A DNA stretch of 64,000 nucleotides from the NCBI GenBank assembly GCA_963748075.1, contig CAVVHQ010000024.1:82408-146407 (forward strand). The letters run 5' to 3'. This DNA is from VRUE01 sp963748075. GTDB lineage: Bacteria > Actinomycetota > Thermoleophilia > Solirubrobacterales > 70-9. Numbering within the stretch: the stretch's first letter is position 1; the number at the start of each line of letters is the position of its first letter. Position numbers and translations under genes: made by a program. This document shows positions 26,311-34,103 of this stretch, one piece after another. Under the pieces are notes generated by a model, which had not been told where the DNA came from, did no database searches, and was given only the letters and a program-made list of their open reading frames with translations.

Positions 26311-27371
26311 GTGGCTCTGGCGACTTCCTGTCGCATAGCGACATAAACTCGACACAGCGGGCGGGCCCACCCGGCTCCACCGCCCGGGCTGAGCTGATCG
26401 CCGACCGCGGCGTCGCGGCGGAGGCCGGGGAGTTCTTCCGCTCGCGCCCCTTCCTCGACGCCGAGCAGGCGACCCACACGCTGCGCATCGATGCTCCCGG
26501 GGGCGAGCTGCTGGCGCCGCTGATCGTCCGCGAGATCCCGGGCACGCCGGAGCGTGACGCGATCTCCCCCTACGGCTATCCGGGCCTGACCCAGTCTGCC
26601 GCTCGCAGTCGAGGTTTGGACCCCATAGCGAACCAGAGCTCGACCACGCTGTCCGGGTTCGGCGTCGACCCGGCGGCGACCGACTTCTCCGCCACCGGCC
26701 TGGTCTCGATCTTCATCCGCCACGCGCTCGGCGAGCCGCCGCTGGCCGGCGCCGCCGAGCGCAACGTCGTCCAGATCGCCGATCCGGAACTGCCGCCGAA
26801 GCGGCGTTCCAGTGACCGCAACCGGATCAACAAGAACCGGCGCGCCGGCTACGAGGTGGGCATCGTGCCCGGGCCGGAGGCGGGCGCAGAGGAGCGAGCC
26901 GGCTTTCTCGCCGCCTACGAGCAGACGATGCGCCGCGCCGGCGCCGCCGAGCGCTACTTCTTCGACGCGCCGTACTTCGAGCGGATCCTCGAATCGCCGC
27001 TCGCCTGGCTCGCCCTCGCCCGCGCCCCGGGCGGCGAGATCGCCGCCGCCTCGATCGCCGCCCGCAGCGACGGCTTCCTCCACTACTACCTGAGCGGCAG
27101 CGCCGACGCGACGCTGCGCGACTCGCCGATGAAGAACCTCGTCGCGGCGCTGGTCGACTTCGCCGCCGAGCTGGGCCTGCCGCTCAACCTCGGCGGCGGC
27201 CTGCGCCACGGCGACGCGCTGGAGGAGTTCAAGCGCGGCTTCGCCAACCGCGAGCAGCTCTGGCGCGTCTCGGAGACCGTCTGCGATCGCGCCGCCTACG
27301 ACCGCCTCTCGGCCGGCCGAGAGGCGGTCGGCTTCTTCCCCGCCTACCGGGCGCCCGGTAGGCGGGCTTAG
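26307..27371 (+). CDS. FemAB-like / GNAT_6 transferase
   Basis: 354 residues resembling the FemAB and BioF2-like acetyltransferases. The C-terminal half contains the RRAGYEV region, the DAPYFERILESPLAWLALA segment, FLHYYLSGSADATLRDSPMKNLV, LNLGGGLRHGDALEEFKRGF and a final FPAYRAP. Family members add an aminoacyl or acyl group to peptidoglycan precursors or glycans. The N-terminal ~16 residues (GDFLSHSDINS) are encoded by interspersed element B, so the original start may lie later. The stop codon touches the arm of the family C repeat. Confidence 0.75.
   Translation: MSGSGDFLSHSDINSTQRAGPPGSTARAELIADRGVAAEAGEFFRSRPFLDAEQATHTLRIDAPGGELLAPLIVREIPGTPERDAISPYGYPGLTQSAARSRGLDPIANQSSTTLSGFGVDPAATDFSATGLVSIFIRHALGEPPLAGAAERNVVQIADPELPPKRRSSDRNRINKNRRAGYEVGIVPGPEAGAEERAGFLAAYEQTMRRAGAAERYFFDAPYFERILESPLAWLALARAPGGEIAAASIAARSDGFLHYYLSGSADATLRDSPMKNLVAALVDFAAELGLPLNLGGGLRHGDALEEFKRGFANREQLWRVSETVCDRAAYDRLSAGREAVGFFPAYRAPGRRA
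26316..26357 (+). repeat. Interspersed element family B, copy 2 (within the FemAB-like start region)
   Basis: The inner stem TGTCGC (26329-26334) pairs with GCGACA (26338-26343) around ATA. The flanks GGCGACTT and GACACAG match the minus-strand reading of 18129-18171. Here the outer arms are less complete. The element covers the first codons of the FemAB-like gene just after the GNAT stop. Confidence 0.65.
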
Positions 27372-27531
27372 AGTCTGTTTCGAAACCCGCGTGTGCGACT
27401 GGCGAGCGCCGGACCAAGCGGGGCAAGGACGCAGGGAGGCCGAATAGCAGCGCTATTTGGCCGACCGAGGACGCCGCACCGCGCAGCGTCAGCCGCCGCC
27501 AGAGCGTGCGCGGGGGGTTTGAGACAGACTC
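27371..27531 (-). repeat. Interspersed element family C, copy 2 (between convergent genes)
   Basis: This is an inverted copy of 16654-16795, sharing long blocks including CCTCCCTGCGTCCTTG on the minus strand. Its outer arms (27371-27388 with 27515-27531) pair with one mismatch and one extra base and are unrelated in sequence to the arms of copy 1. The element exactly fills the space between the FemAB-like stop (27371) and the DUF3105 stop (27532). A bidirectional terminator role is plausible. Confidence 0.75.
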
Positions 27532-28311
27532 TCAGGCCGACGGTTCGAGCGGGGTGGGGCCTTCGATCTTGAAGCCGCTGACCGGCTCGCCGCCGTATTT
27601 GCCCCAGACCTGCCGGCCGAAGTCGCGGATCGCGTCGAGGGTGATCGCCCCCTTGTATTCCGGGCAGCCCAGCAGGTTGGTCCAGGCGGTCGCCGCGACC
27701 TCGTAGCCCATGTTTTCGTTGGGGAAGAAAAGCGCTCCCCCGTACATCGTGTCGTAGAGCCCCTTCAACGCCAGCTGGTCTTCCTCGGGCAGCTCCGGGC
27801 TGTACTGGATCTGCAGGCGGCCGTGCTCGAGCGAGTGGACGAGGAAGATTTCCCCCGGCATTTCGCTGTAGGCGCCGTCCGCCTCCTGGTAGGGCGGTTC
27901 GGCGTGCGGGCCCGAGGTGGGCGGGCTGGTCTTGTAGTCCGGGGTCGCCGCGGTCGCCGCGATGTGTTCGTGCCCCTCGTCCTTGAGCTTGAGGCGCAGC
28001 GTGCAGCCGGCCTGCTTCGCCGCCTTCTTCAGGTTCGCGACTTCGACCGCGGCCGGCGCGGTGCCCTGCCGTTCGTCCGGCTTCACCCCGTTGGTCGAGC
28101 CGGAAGCCTGGTTGATGTGCGATTCGCCGCCACCGCCGCCGCTCGAGGAGGCGATCACCGCGATGATCCCGCCCACCACCGCGAGGCCGACCACTCCGGC
28201 GACCGCGTAGACGGCGAGCAGCCGCCGTTTGCCCGCCTTCGTCTGCGTCGACTCGCGTTCTTCGCGCGCCTGGCGGAGTCGTTCCCTCTCTTCCTCCCGG
28301 CGGTTCGCCAT
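27532..28311 (-). CDS. DUF3105 family membrane-anchored protein
   Basis: 259 residues. An Arg/Glu-rich cytoplasmic head (about 1-28) leads to one helix (about 30-55), a Gly/Ser linker and a DUF3105 domain. Diagnostic motifs are the Cys-containing start near residue 102, HIAATAATPDYKTSPPTSGPH and FLVHSLEHGRLQIQY. DUF3105 proteins are widespread in Actinobacteria; the histidine-rich motifs suggest metal binding but the function is unknown. It is the last gene of a metF-hydrolase-DUF3105 operon, six bases after the hydrolase. Confidence 0.88.
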   Translation of the reverse strand: MANRREEERERLRQAREERESTQTKAGKRRLLAVYAVAGVVGLAVVGGIIAVIASSSGGGGGESHINQASGSTNGVKPDERQGTAPAAVEVANLKKAAKQAGCTLRLKLKDEGHEHIAATAATPDYKTSPPTSGPHAEPPYQEADGAYSEMPGEIFLVHSLEHGRLQIQYSPELPEEDQLALKGLYDTMYGGALFFPNENMGYEVAATAWTNLLGCPEYKGAITLDAIRDFGRQVWGKYGGEPVSGFKIEGPTPLEPSA

Positions 28312-28317
28312 CTCTGC

Positions 28318-29181
28318 CTAGCTGCCGAGCGGCGCGCCCGCCCGCCCGTCGCCGTTGGCGGCGGAGTCGACCGCCTCCAGAGACCTCAGCGGAGCCCAGA
28401 TCTCTTCGAGGAACAGCACCAGCTCGTCGGTCAGCCGCTCCGGCGCAATTCTCCACTCGAGGATCGAGTCAGCCTCGACCAGCCGCGCCCCCTGCATCTC
28501 CTCGACCAGCATTCCCGAGTCGCTGAACGGATGCAGGGGGTCGCGCGGGTGGCCGACGACGAGGGTCGGCTGGGCGATCCGGCGGCGCTTCTCTCGCCCG
28601 GGCGCCGTCTCGCCCAGCAGCAGGCCCTCCAGCACGGCGACCGTGGGACCGGGCCGGCGGCGCAGCCAGTCGAGCCCGATGTCGAGCAGGAAGTGGGTGC
28701 GGGGGAGGAGCGAGGCGAGCCGCGAGGTGACCTCGACGACCGGCCGGCCGACCCGCAGGCCGAGCAGCACCGGGGCGAAGATCGCCGCGACCGCGGCCAG
28801 CGCGTTGTCCAGCACCGGCATCTCGATGAACAGGCCCTCGGCACGGTCGGGATGGCTGACTGCCAGCTCGAGCGCCACGTTGGCGCCCAGCGAAGTGCCG
28901 CCGACCACCGCCGTCTCCAGGCCCAGGTGGTCGAGCAGCGCCACCAGCTGCTCTCCGAACAGCGGCATCGAGTAGAGCCGCAGGTCGTCCGGCTGGTCGG
29001 AGCGGCCGTGGCCGAGCAGGTCGACGCAGATCACCCGGTTGCCGCGCTCCGCCAGCGCCGGGCCGAGCCGCTCGAACATGCGGCTGTTCATCAGCAGGCC
29101 GTGGACGAGCACGATCGGCCACTCGCCCTCGCCGTACTCGTCGAAGTGGATCGCGTGCCCCTGGTAGCTCAACTCTCCCAT
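28318..29181 (-). CDS. Alpha/beta-hydrolase fold protein
   Basis: 287 residues: WPIVLVHGLLMNSRMF (oxyanion region), VICVDLLGHGRSDQP and the nucleophile elbow GGTSLGANVALELA with Ser at its centre. The acid lies in the VVGHPRDPLHPFSD region. A helical lid follows residue 130. The substrate cannot be predicted. It begins 14 bases downstream of metF on the same strand and is followed within 6 bases by DUF3105, so it is co-transcribed. Confidence 0.85.
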   Translation of the reverse strand: MGELSYQGHAIHFDEYGEGEWPIVLVHGLLMNSRMFERLGPALAERGNRVICVDLLGHGRSDQPDDLRLYSMPLFGEQLVALLDHLGLETAVVGGTSLGANVALELAVSHPDRAEGLFIEMPVLDNALAAVAAIFAPVLLGLRVGRPVVEVTSRLASLLPRTHFLLDIGLDWLRRRPGPTVAVLEGLLLGETAPGREKRRRIAQPTLVVGHPRDPLHPFSDSGMLVEEMQGARLVEADSILEWRIAPERLTDELVLFLEEIWAPLRSLEAVDSAANGDGRAGAPLGS

Positions 29182-29195
29182 AGCGCCCAAGCAGT

Positions 29196-30131
29196 CTAGT
29201 TGCTTGCCTCGCCGACCGGGGTGAAGCGCGCGCCCAGCTTCGGGCCGCGCGTCCGCTCCCAGGGCCGCGCGGCCTGCAGCGCTCCGAGCACCGCCCGCGT
29301 CGCCGGCGCCCGGTTGAGCGCGTAGAAGTGGATCCCCGGCGCTCCGGCGACCAGCAGCTCGGCGCACTGCTGCGCCGCGTAAGCGACTCCCAGCTCGAAC
29401 TCGGCCCGCTCGTCGCCTTCGACCGCCCGGAACGCCTCCTCCAGTCGCGGCGGGATCGAGGCGTCGCACAGCTCGCAGATTCGCTTCGTCTGTGCGAAGC
29501 CGGCCACCGGGATCACCCCGGCGAGGATCGGCGCCTCGATCCCCTTCTCGCGCGCCGCCGCGACGAAGTCGAAGTAGACCCGGTTGTCGAAGAAGAGCTG
29601 GGTGATCAGGAAGGACGCGCCGGCCTCCACCTTGGTCTTCAGGTAGGCGAGGTCGGTGTCGAGGTCGGGCGCCTCCGGGTGCACCTCGGGGAAGCAGGCG
29701 CCGCCGATCGTGAAGTCCCAGCCCGCCTCGATGAAGGCGGCCAGCTCGGCGGCGCTGCCCAGGCCATTCTTGGGCTGGACGAAGTCGCGCTGCCCGCGCG
29801 GTGGGTCGCCGCGCAGCGCGAAGACGTTCTCGATCCCGGCCGCGGCGATCCGGTCGAGGGTGGCCGAGAGCCCCTCGGCCGTCTCGCCGACGCAGCTCAG
29901 GTGGGCCATCGTCTCGAGCCCCAGCTCGTCCTTCAGCGCCCGCGTGATCTCCACCGTCCCCTCGCGGGTCGATCCTCCCGCCCCGTAGGTCACCGAGACG
30001 AAGTCGGGGCCCAGCTCGCGCAGCGAGCGCGCCGTCGCGAACAGCTGTTGCATCGCCTCCTCCGTCTTCGGCGGGAAGAACTCGACCGAGAAGACCGGCC
30101 GCTTCGCCGCGAGTATGTCGTCGATGCGCAT
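29196..30131 (-). CDS. metF: Methylenetetrahydrofolate reductase
   Basis: A FAD-dependent TIM-barrel enzyme reducing 5,10-methylene-THF to 5-methyl-THF for methionine synthesis. It shows VFSVEFFPPKTEEAMQQL, DFVSVTYGAGGSTREGT, AHLSCVGET, ENVFALRGDPPRGQ and the FFPEVHPEAPDLDTDLAYL-type region. The start is ATG 30131; a longer frame to 30200 would add non-family residues. Length (311) fits. It shares a 67-bp divergent region with the enoyl-CoA hydratase gene. Confidence 0.94.
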   Translation of the reverse strand: MRIDDILAAKRPVFSVEFFPPKTEEAMQQLFATARSLRELGPDFVSVTYGAGGSTREGTVEITRALKDELGLETMAHLSCVGETAEGLSATLDRIAAAGIENVFALRGDPPRGQRDFVQPKNGLGSAAELAAFIEAGWDFTIGGACFPEVHPEAPDLDTDLAYLKTKVEAGASFLITQLFFDNRVYFDFVAAAREKGIEAPILAGVIPVAGFAQTKRICELCDASIPPRLEEAFRAVEGDERAEFELGVAYAAQQCAELLVAGAPGIHFYALNRAPATRAVLGALQAARPWERTRGPKLGARFTPVGEASN

Positions 30132-30198
30132 CCGGGCAGCGTAGCCAGTGCGCGGCCGGCCTTCGCTCGCCGCGCCTGTGCGAGGATGCGCCGCAGCC

Positions 30199-30951
30199 AT
30201 GGGCGAGGAGCTTCGCTACGAGCGGATCGGCGCCGCCGCGGTGCTGACGATCGACCGACCGCAGCGCCGCAACGCGGTCGACGACGCGACCGCGCGGCGC
30301 TTCCGGCAGGGCCTGCGGGACTTCGAGGCCGACGAGGACGCCCGCGTGCTCGTCCTCACCGGCGCCGGCGGCGAGGCCTTCTGCGCAGGCGCCGACCTGA
30401 AAGCGCTCGACCTCGAACCCGACCATCCCGAGGGCCCGATGGGGCCGACCCGCCTCACCCCCGCCAAGCCGGCGATCGCCGCGGTCGACGGCTGGTGCCT
30501 CGCCGGCGGGGTTGAGCTGGCGCTCTGGTGCGACCTGCGGATCGCCACCCCTGGTTCGACCTTCGGTCTCTTCGAGCGGCGCTGGGGAGTGCCGCTCCTC
30601 GACGGGGGCACCCAGCGACTGCCGCGGGCGATCGGGATGGGCCGCGCCCTGGAGCTGATCCTCACCGGCCGCCCGGTCGAGGCGGAGGAGGCGCTGCGGA
30701 TCGGGCTGGTCAACGAGGTCGTCGCGCCGGGAGGCCACTTGGAGCGGGCCCTGGAGCTCTCCGAGCGGATCGCCTCCTTCCCACAGGAGACGATGCTCGC
30801 CGACCGCCGCGCCGCCCTGGAGGGCTTCGGCCAACCCCTAGCCGACGGCCTCGCCCTGGAGCAAGAGCTGGGACGAGAGGTATTGCAGATCGCCGTAGAA
30901 GGAGCAGCCCGCTTCGCATCAGGCGAGGGTCGTCACGGCGAGGGCGTTTAG
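30199..30951 (+). CDS. Enoyl-CoA hydratase/isomerase family protein
   Basis: 250 residues of the crotonase fold. AAVLTIDRPQRRNAVD, the oxyanion-hole region AFCAGADLKAL and GWCLAGGVELALWCDLRIA are typical. The following GVPLLDGGTQRLPRAIGMGRALELILTGRPVEAEEAL replaces the usual catalytic Glu segment with a GGTQRL variant, so the precise reaction (hydration, isomerisation or hydrolysis) is open. It is divergent from metF and convergent with a TetR gene across element copy A4. Confidence 0.88.
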   Translation: MGEELRYERIGAAAVLTIDRPQRRNAVDDATARRFRQGLRDFEADEDARVLVLTGAGGEAFCAGADLKALDLEPDHPEGPMGPTRLTPAKPAIAAVDGWCLAGGVELALWCDLRIATPGSTFGLFERRWGVPLLDGGTQRLPRAIGMGRALELILTGRPVEAEEALRIGLVNEVVAPGGHLERALELSERIASFPQETMLADRRAALEGFGQPLADGLALEQELGREVLQIAVEGAARFASGEGRHGEGV

Positions 30952-30969
30952 GCCACGGGAAGGGCGTGC

Positions 30970-31086
30970 AGACAGGGTTTGGGGGAGGGTCAGAGCGTCT
31001 TGTACTTTTTCTGGGCGGCGAATCTCGGACGGCCAAAGCCGGTGTTCAGAAAAAGTTAAGCGGAGACCCTCCCCCAAACCCTGTCT
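30970..31086 (+). repeat. Arm-covarying element, copy A4 (between convergent genes)
   Basis: Arms 30970-30991 and 31065-31086 are a perfect 22-bp inverted repeat. The core (AGCGTCTTGTACTTTTTCTG ... CAGAAAAAGTTAAGCGG) is nearly identical to copy A2, but the arms have an unrelated sequence. The inner stem ACTTTTTCTG / CAGAAAAAGT is perfect. It fills the gap between the enoyl-CoA hydratase (+) and TetR (-) genes. Confidence 0.88.
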
Positions 31087-31102
31087 CCCTCTCTCACCTT
31101 CC

Positions 31103-31783
31103 TCAGCCGCCCTCCCGTGTCACCCGCCGCATTTCCTCTTCGGCCGCTTCCGGCCCGAGGTAGGGCATGAGCACCGCGAAGACGAGGTCGGGGAGGATCC
31201 GCCTCAGCTCGGGGCCGCGGCCGGAGCGGACCTCGTCGAAGATCATCGAGGTGGCGCCGCCGGCCGCGAAGCGCGCCGTGTCGGTGGGCAATGCCTCGCG
31301 CTGGCCCGAGTGGGCGCGACCCTGCTCGAGCATCGGCATGAAGCGGCTCAACGCCGCTCGGTAGCGCTCGCGGGCGTCGTCGCCCGCCACGGTCACCTCG
31401 ACCATCACCAGCCGCGCGATGTCCGTCTCGACCGTGAGCAGCTCGACCAGCGCGGCGAGGGCGGCGACGATCTGCTCCGGCCAGGGCCCCTCGGCGGCCT
31501 CGAAGGCGGTCGTTATGTGGGCGATCAGCACGTCGAACACCGCGTCGTAGGCCGCGAGGAAGCAGGCGGTCTTGCCGTCGAACATCTCGTCGAAGGTCGT
31601 CCGCGAGACGCCGGCGAACTCGATCACGTCGGTCACCGTTGTCGCCTCATAGCCTTTCGTCGCCGTGACCCGGACCATCGCCTCGAGCAGGCGCTCACGC
31701 TGCGAACGCACCGCGTACGCCTGCGGCAAGCCGCGCCGTTCGGTCTGGGGGTTTTGAGGATCCGAGGTCGACGGCGAGTCCAT
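31103..31783 (-). CDS. TetR/AcrR-family transcriptional regulator
   Basis: 226 residues. The N-terminal helix-turn-helix is RERLLEAMVRVTATKGYEATTVTDVIEFAGVSRTTFDEMFDGKTACF, the standard TetR pattern. The C-terminal ligand domain is about 150 residues long and ends LMPYLGPEAAEEEMRR, like the other TetR proteins at 33-35 kb, so these are paralogues. Start ATG 31783. It is divergent from the nucleotide-sugar dehydrogenase 123 bp away and may regulate it or itself. Confidence 0.88.
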   Translation of the reverse strand: MDSPSTSDPQNPQTERRGLPQAYAVRSQRERLLEAMVRVTATKGYEATTVTDVIEFAGVSRTTFDEMFDGKTACFLAAYDAVFDVLIAHITTAFEAAEGPWPEQIVAALAALVELLTVETDIARLVMVEVTVAGDDARERYRAALSRFMPMLEQGRAHSGQREALPTDTARFAAGGATSMIFDEVRSGRGPELRRILPDLVFAVLMPYLGPEAAEEEMRRVTREGG

Positions 31784-31906
31784 CGCGTCCAATCTAGGGC
31801 AGGAGCAGCGGCCTGTCCAACCTCCCGGGTACCTAGACTGCCGCCCTGTGAGCGCGGCAGCGACCGAGCGTCCGTATCCGGTTCCTCGAGCGAAGCGGGA
31901 ACCCTG

Positions 31907-33160
31907 ATGTCGAAGATCGGGATCGTCGGCCTCGGTTATGTCGGGCTGCCGCTCGCCGTGTCCTTCGCCGAGGCGGGGCACGAGGTGGTCGGCGTCGACT
32001 CCGCCCCGACCAAGGTGGTGGCGCTGAACGCCGGTAGCAGCTACGTCGAGGACATCTCCGACGCGACGCTGACGCCGCTGCTCGACCGCCTGCGCGCCAG
32101 CGTCGACTACGCCGACCTGGAGCCATGCGACGCGGTCGTGATCTGCGTCCCGACCCCGCTCACCGGGACGCGCGAGCCCGACCTCACCTACCTCGAGGCG
32201 GCGGCCGAGGGGCTCGCCCCGGTGCTGCGGCCCGGGCAGCTGGTGGTGCTGGAGTCGACCACCTACCCGGGCACGACCCGCGAGCAGCTCCTGCCGGCCC
32301 TCGAGCGGGGCTCCGGCCTCACCGGCGGCGAGGACTTCCACCTCGCCTTCTCGCCGGAGCGGATCGACCCCGGCCGCAGCGACTACACGGTCCGCACCAC
32401 GCCGAAGCTGCTCGGCGGCCTGACCGCGGCCTGCGCCGAGCGGGCCCGCGAGCTGTACGCGCTGGTCTGCGACGAGGTCGTCGTCCTCTCCACTCCGGAG
32501 GCGGCGGAGCTGGCGAAGCTGCTGGAGAACATCTTCCGCTCGGTCAACATCGCGCTCGTCAACGAGCTTTCGCAGCTCTGCGACCGGCTGGGGGTCGACG
32601 TCTGGGAGGTGGTCGACGCCGCCACCACCAAGCCGTTCGGCTTCATGCGCTTCGACCCAGGCCCGGGGATGGGCGGCCACTGCCTCCCGGTCGACCCCTT
32701 CTACCTCGCCTTCAAGGCGCGTGAGCACGACTTCTACCCCGAGTTCATAGAGTTGGCCGGCAAGGTCAACCGGGCCCAGCCCGCCTACTGCGTGGAGCGC
32801 GTCGCCCGAGCCCTCAACGACGCGGGCAAGCCCGTCCACGGCTCGAAGATCCTCGTTCTCGGCGTCAGCTACAAGCCCGGCGTGGGGGACACCCGCGAGT
32901 CCCCGGCCCTCGAGATCATCAGCCTCCTCGAGGAGCGGGGCGGTGAGGTCGGATACCACGACCCCCACGTCCCCGATCTCCCCGACCTGAACCTGACCTC
33001 CGTGGACCTGGAGCGAGGTTTAGCCGACGCCGACATCGCCGCGATCGTCACGGCCCACCCCCAGCTCGACTACGAAGAGGTGGTGGCAAGATCCGCCCTG
33101 GTCATCGACTTCCGCGGCGTCACCAAGGACATGGACGCAGCCAACCTCGTCCGCTTGTAG
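31907..33160 (+). CDS. UDP-sugar dehydrogenase (UDP-GlcNAc/ManNAc or UDP-glucose type)
   Basis: 417 residues: SKIGIVGLGYVGLPLAVSFAEAGHEVVGVD (NAD-binding), ESTTYPGTTREQL, FSPERIDPG, the active-site Cys in GPGMGGHCLPVDPFYLA and SYKPGVGDTRESPALEII. The GxxSPERxDPG and GGHCxPxDP forms are closest to WecC-type UDP-N-acetylmannosamine/UDP-GlcNAc dehydrogenases that make uronic acids for surface glycans. It closes the polysaccharide region. Its stop is followed by interspersed element copy A5. Confidence 0.92.
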   Translation: MSKIGIVGLGYVGLPLAVSFAEAGHEVVGVDSAPTKVVALNAGSSYVEDISDATLTPLLDRLRASVDYADLEPCDAVVICVPTPLTGTREPDLTYLEAAAEGLAPVLRPGQLVVLESTTYPGTTREQLLPALERGSGLTGGEDFHLAFSPERIDPGRSDYTVRTTPKLLGGLTAACAERARELYALVCDEVVVLSTPEAAELAKLLENIFRSVNIALVNELSQLCDRLGVDVWEVVDAATTKPFGFMRFDPGPGMGGHCLPVDPFYLAFKAREHDFYPEFIELAGKVNRAQPAYCVERVARALNDAGKPVHGSKILVLGVSYKPGVGDTRESPALEIISLLEERGGEVGYHDPHVPDLPDLNLTSVDLERGLADADIAAIVTAHPQLDYEEVVARSALVIDFRGVTKDMDAANLVRL

Positions 33161-33163
33161 TCA

Positions 33164-33282
33164 GTACGAGGGGAGGGGGTAGGGGCAGAGCGTCTTGTAC
33201 TTTTCCCGCGCCAGCGCCCGCGGACCGCCGGCAACTGCGTTCGGGAAAAGTTAAGCGGCGCCCCTGCCCCCTCCCCTCGTAC
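33164..33282 (+). repeat. Arm-covarying element, copy A5 (between convergent genes)
   Basis: Arms 33164-33186 and 33260-33282 form a 23-bp inverted repeat with one U-G wobble (33180 with 33266). The conserved pieces AGCGTCTTGTACTTTT and AAAAGTTAAGCGG are kept. The inner stem has changed on both sides to ACTTTTCCCG / CGGGAAAAGT, giving two compensated pairs relative to copies A2 and A4. It fills the gap between the dehydrogenase (+) and a TetR gene (-). Confidence 0.88.
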
Positions 33283-33289
33283 CGGCCGC

Positions 33290-33988
33290 CTACGCCCGGG
33301 CGGCCTGCATCTCGGCGGTTGCGGCATCGGCGCCGAAATAGGGCAGCACCGCGAAGTACATGAACTCGGGCAGCAGCTCCCGGAACCCGTGGTCGGCCCC
33401 GGTGGAGAGCCGCGAATGGACCACCGCATGGATGCCGGCGGCGATCCCCTCGGAGGCAATGCGCGGCGGCGCTTCCGACTCGTCCGCCTCCAGCCTGGCC
33501 AGATCGATGAAATCCGCTGCCCTTTTCATCGCTTCGGCCCGTCTTTCCAACGCCTCCGCGCCCGCCCCGTGGACCTCGACGAACAACGCTCGCCCCGCGT
33601 CCGGCTCGGAGTCGAGGAAGTCGAGGACTGCGCCCAGCCCCGCCCGCAGCTTCGCCTGCCAGCCCTCCTCGCCCGCCGCCGCGGCCGCGGCCAGCGCTTC
33701 GATCCGCGCCACCCCGACGTCGAAGGCGCAGCGGTAGCAGTCGTCCTTGTCGGCGAAGTTGTCGTAGAAGGCCTGCCGGTAGAGGCCCGTGCGGCCGAGA
33801 ACCGTGCGCACGGAGGTGGCGTCGTAGCCGGCGGAGCCGACCTCCTCCAGGATCCCGGTGAGGATCTTTTCCCGCTTCGGCGAGTTCACGAGCTCGGGCC
33901 TGGACGCATACGTGGCGATCTCGACTTCCCGGATCGAGCCGGCTCCCTCAGCCCCTGCCTGGACTTCGGTTTCGGCTTGCCTCCCCAC
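33290..33988 (-). CDS. TetR-family transcriptional regulator
   Basis: About 232 residues. The DNA-binding domain is KREKILTGILEEVGSAGYDATSVRTVLGRTGLYRQAFYDNFADKDDCYR. The C-terminal domain ends EFMYFAVLPYFGADAATAEMQ, parallel to the neighbouring TetR proteins. GTG 33988, preceded by repeated AGGAAG purine boxes, is the likely start; the frame remains open further upstream. It is divergent from the next TetR gene, with a palindromic operator candidate between them. Confidence 0.82.
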   Translation of the reverse strand: MGRQAETEVQAGAEGAGSIREVEIATYASRPELVNSPKREKILTGILEEVGSAGYDATSVRTVLGRTGLYRQAFYDNFADKDDCYRCAFDVGVARIEALAAAAAAGEEGWQAKLRAGLGAVLDFLDSEPDAGRALFVEVHGAGAEALERRAEAMKRAADFIDLARLEADESEAPPRIASEGIAAGIHAVVHSRLSTGADHGFRELLPEFMYFAVLPYFGADAATAEMQAARA

Positions 33989-34032
33989 TGCTTCCTCTTC
34001 CTTCCTGATCGAGGGAACAGGTTGTCTGGACT

Positions 34033-34047
34033 CCGGTACTGTACCGG
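34033..34047. promoter_or_regulatory. Palindromic operator candidate between divergent TetR genes
   Basis: CCGGTACTGTACCGG is a perfect 7-bp inverted repeat around a central T, followed by TATATC, a possible -10 box for the rightward gene. It is centrally placed in the 115-bp divergent region, where a TetR dimer site would be expected. Binding by either flanking regulator is inference. Confidence 0.6.
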
Positions 34048-34103
34048 TATATCGCTCGCTCGTCCAGCTTGAATCTGGTCGGCCGCCGGGTAGCCTGAAA
34101 TTC

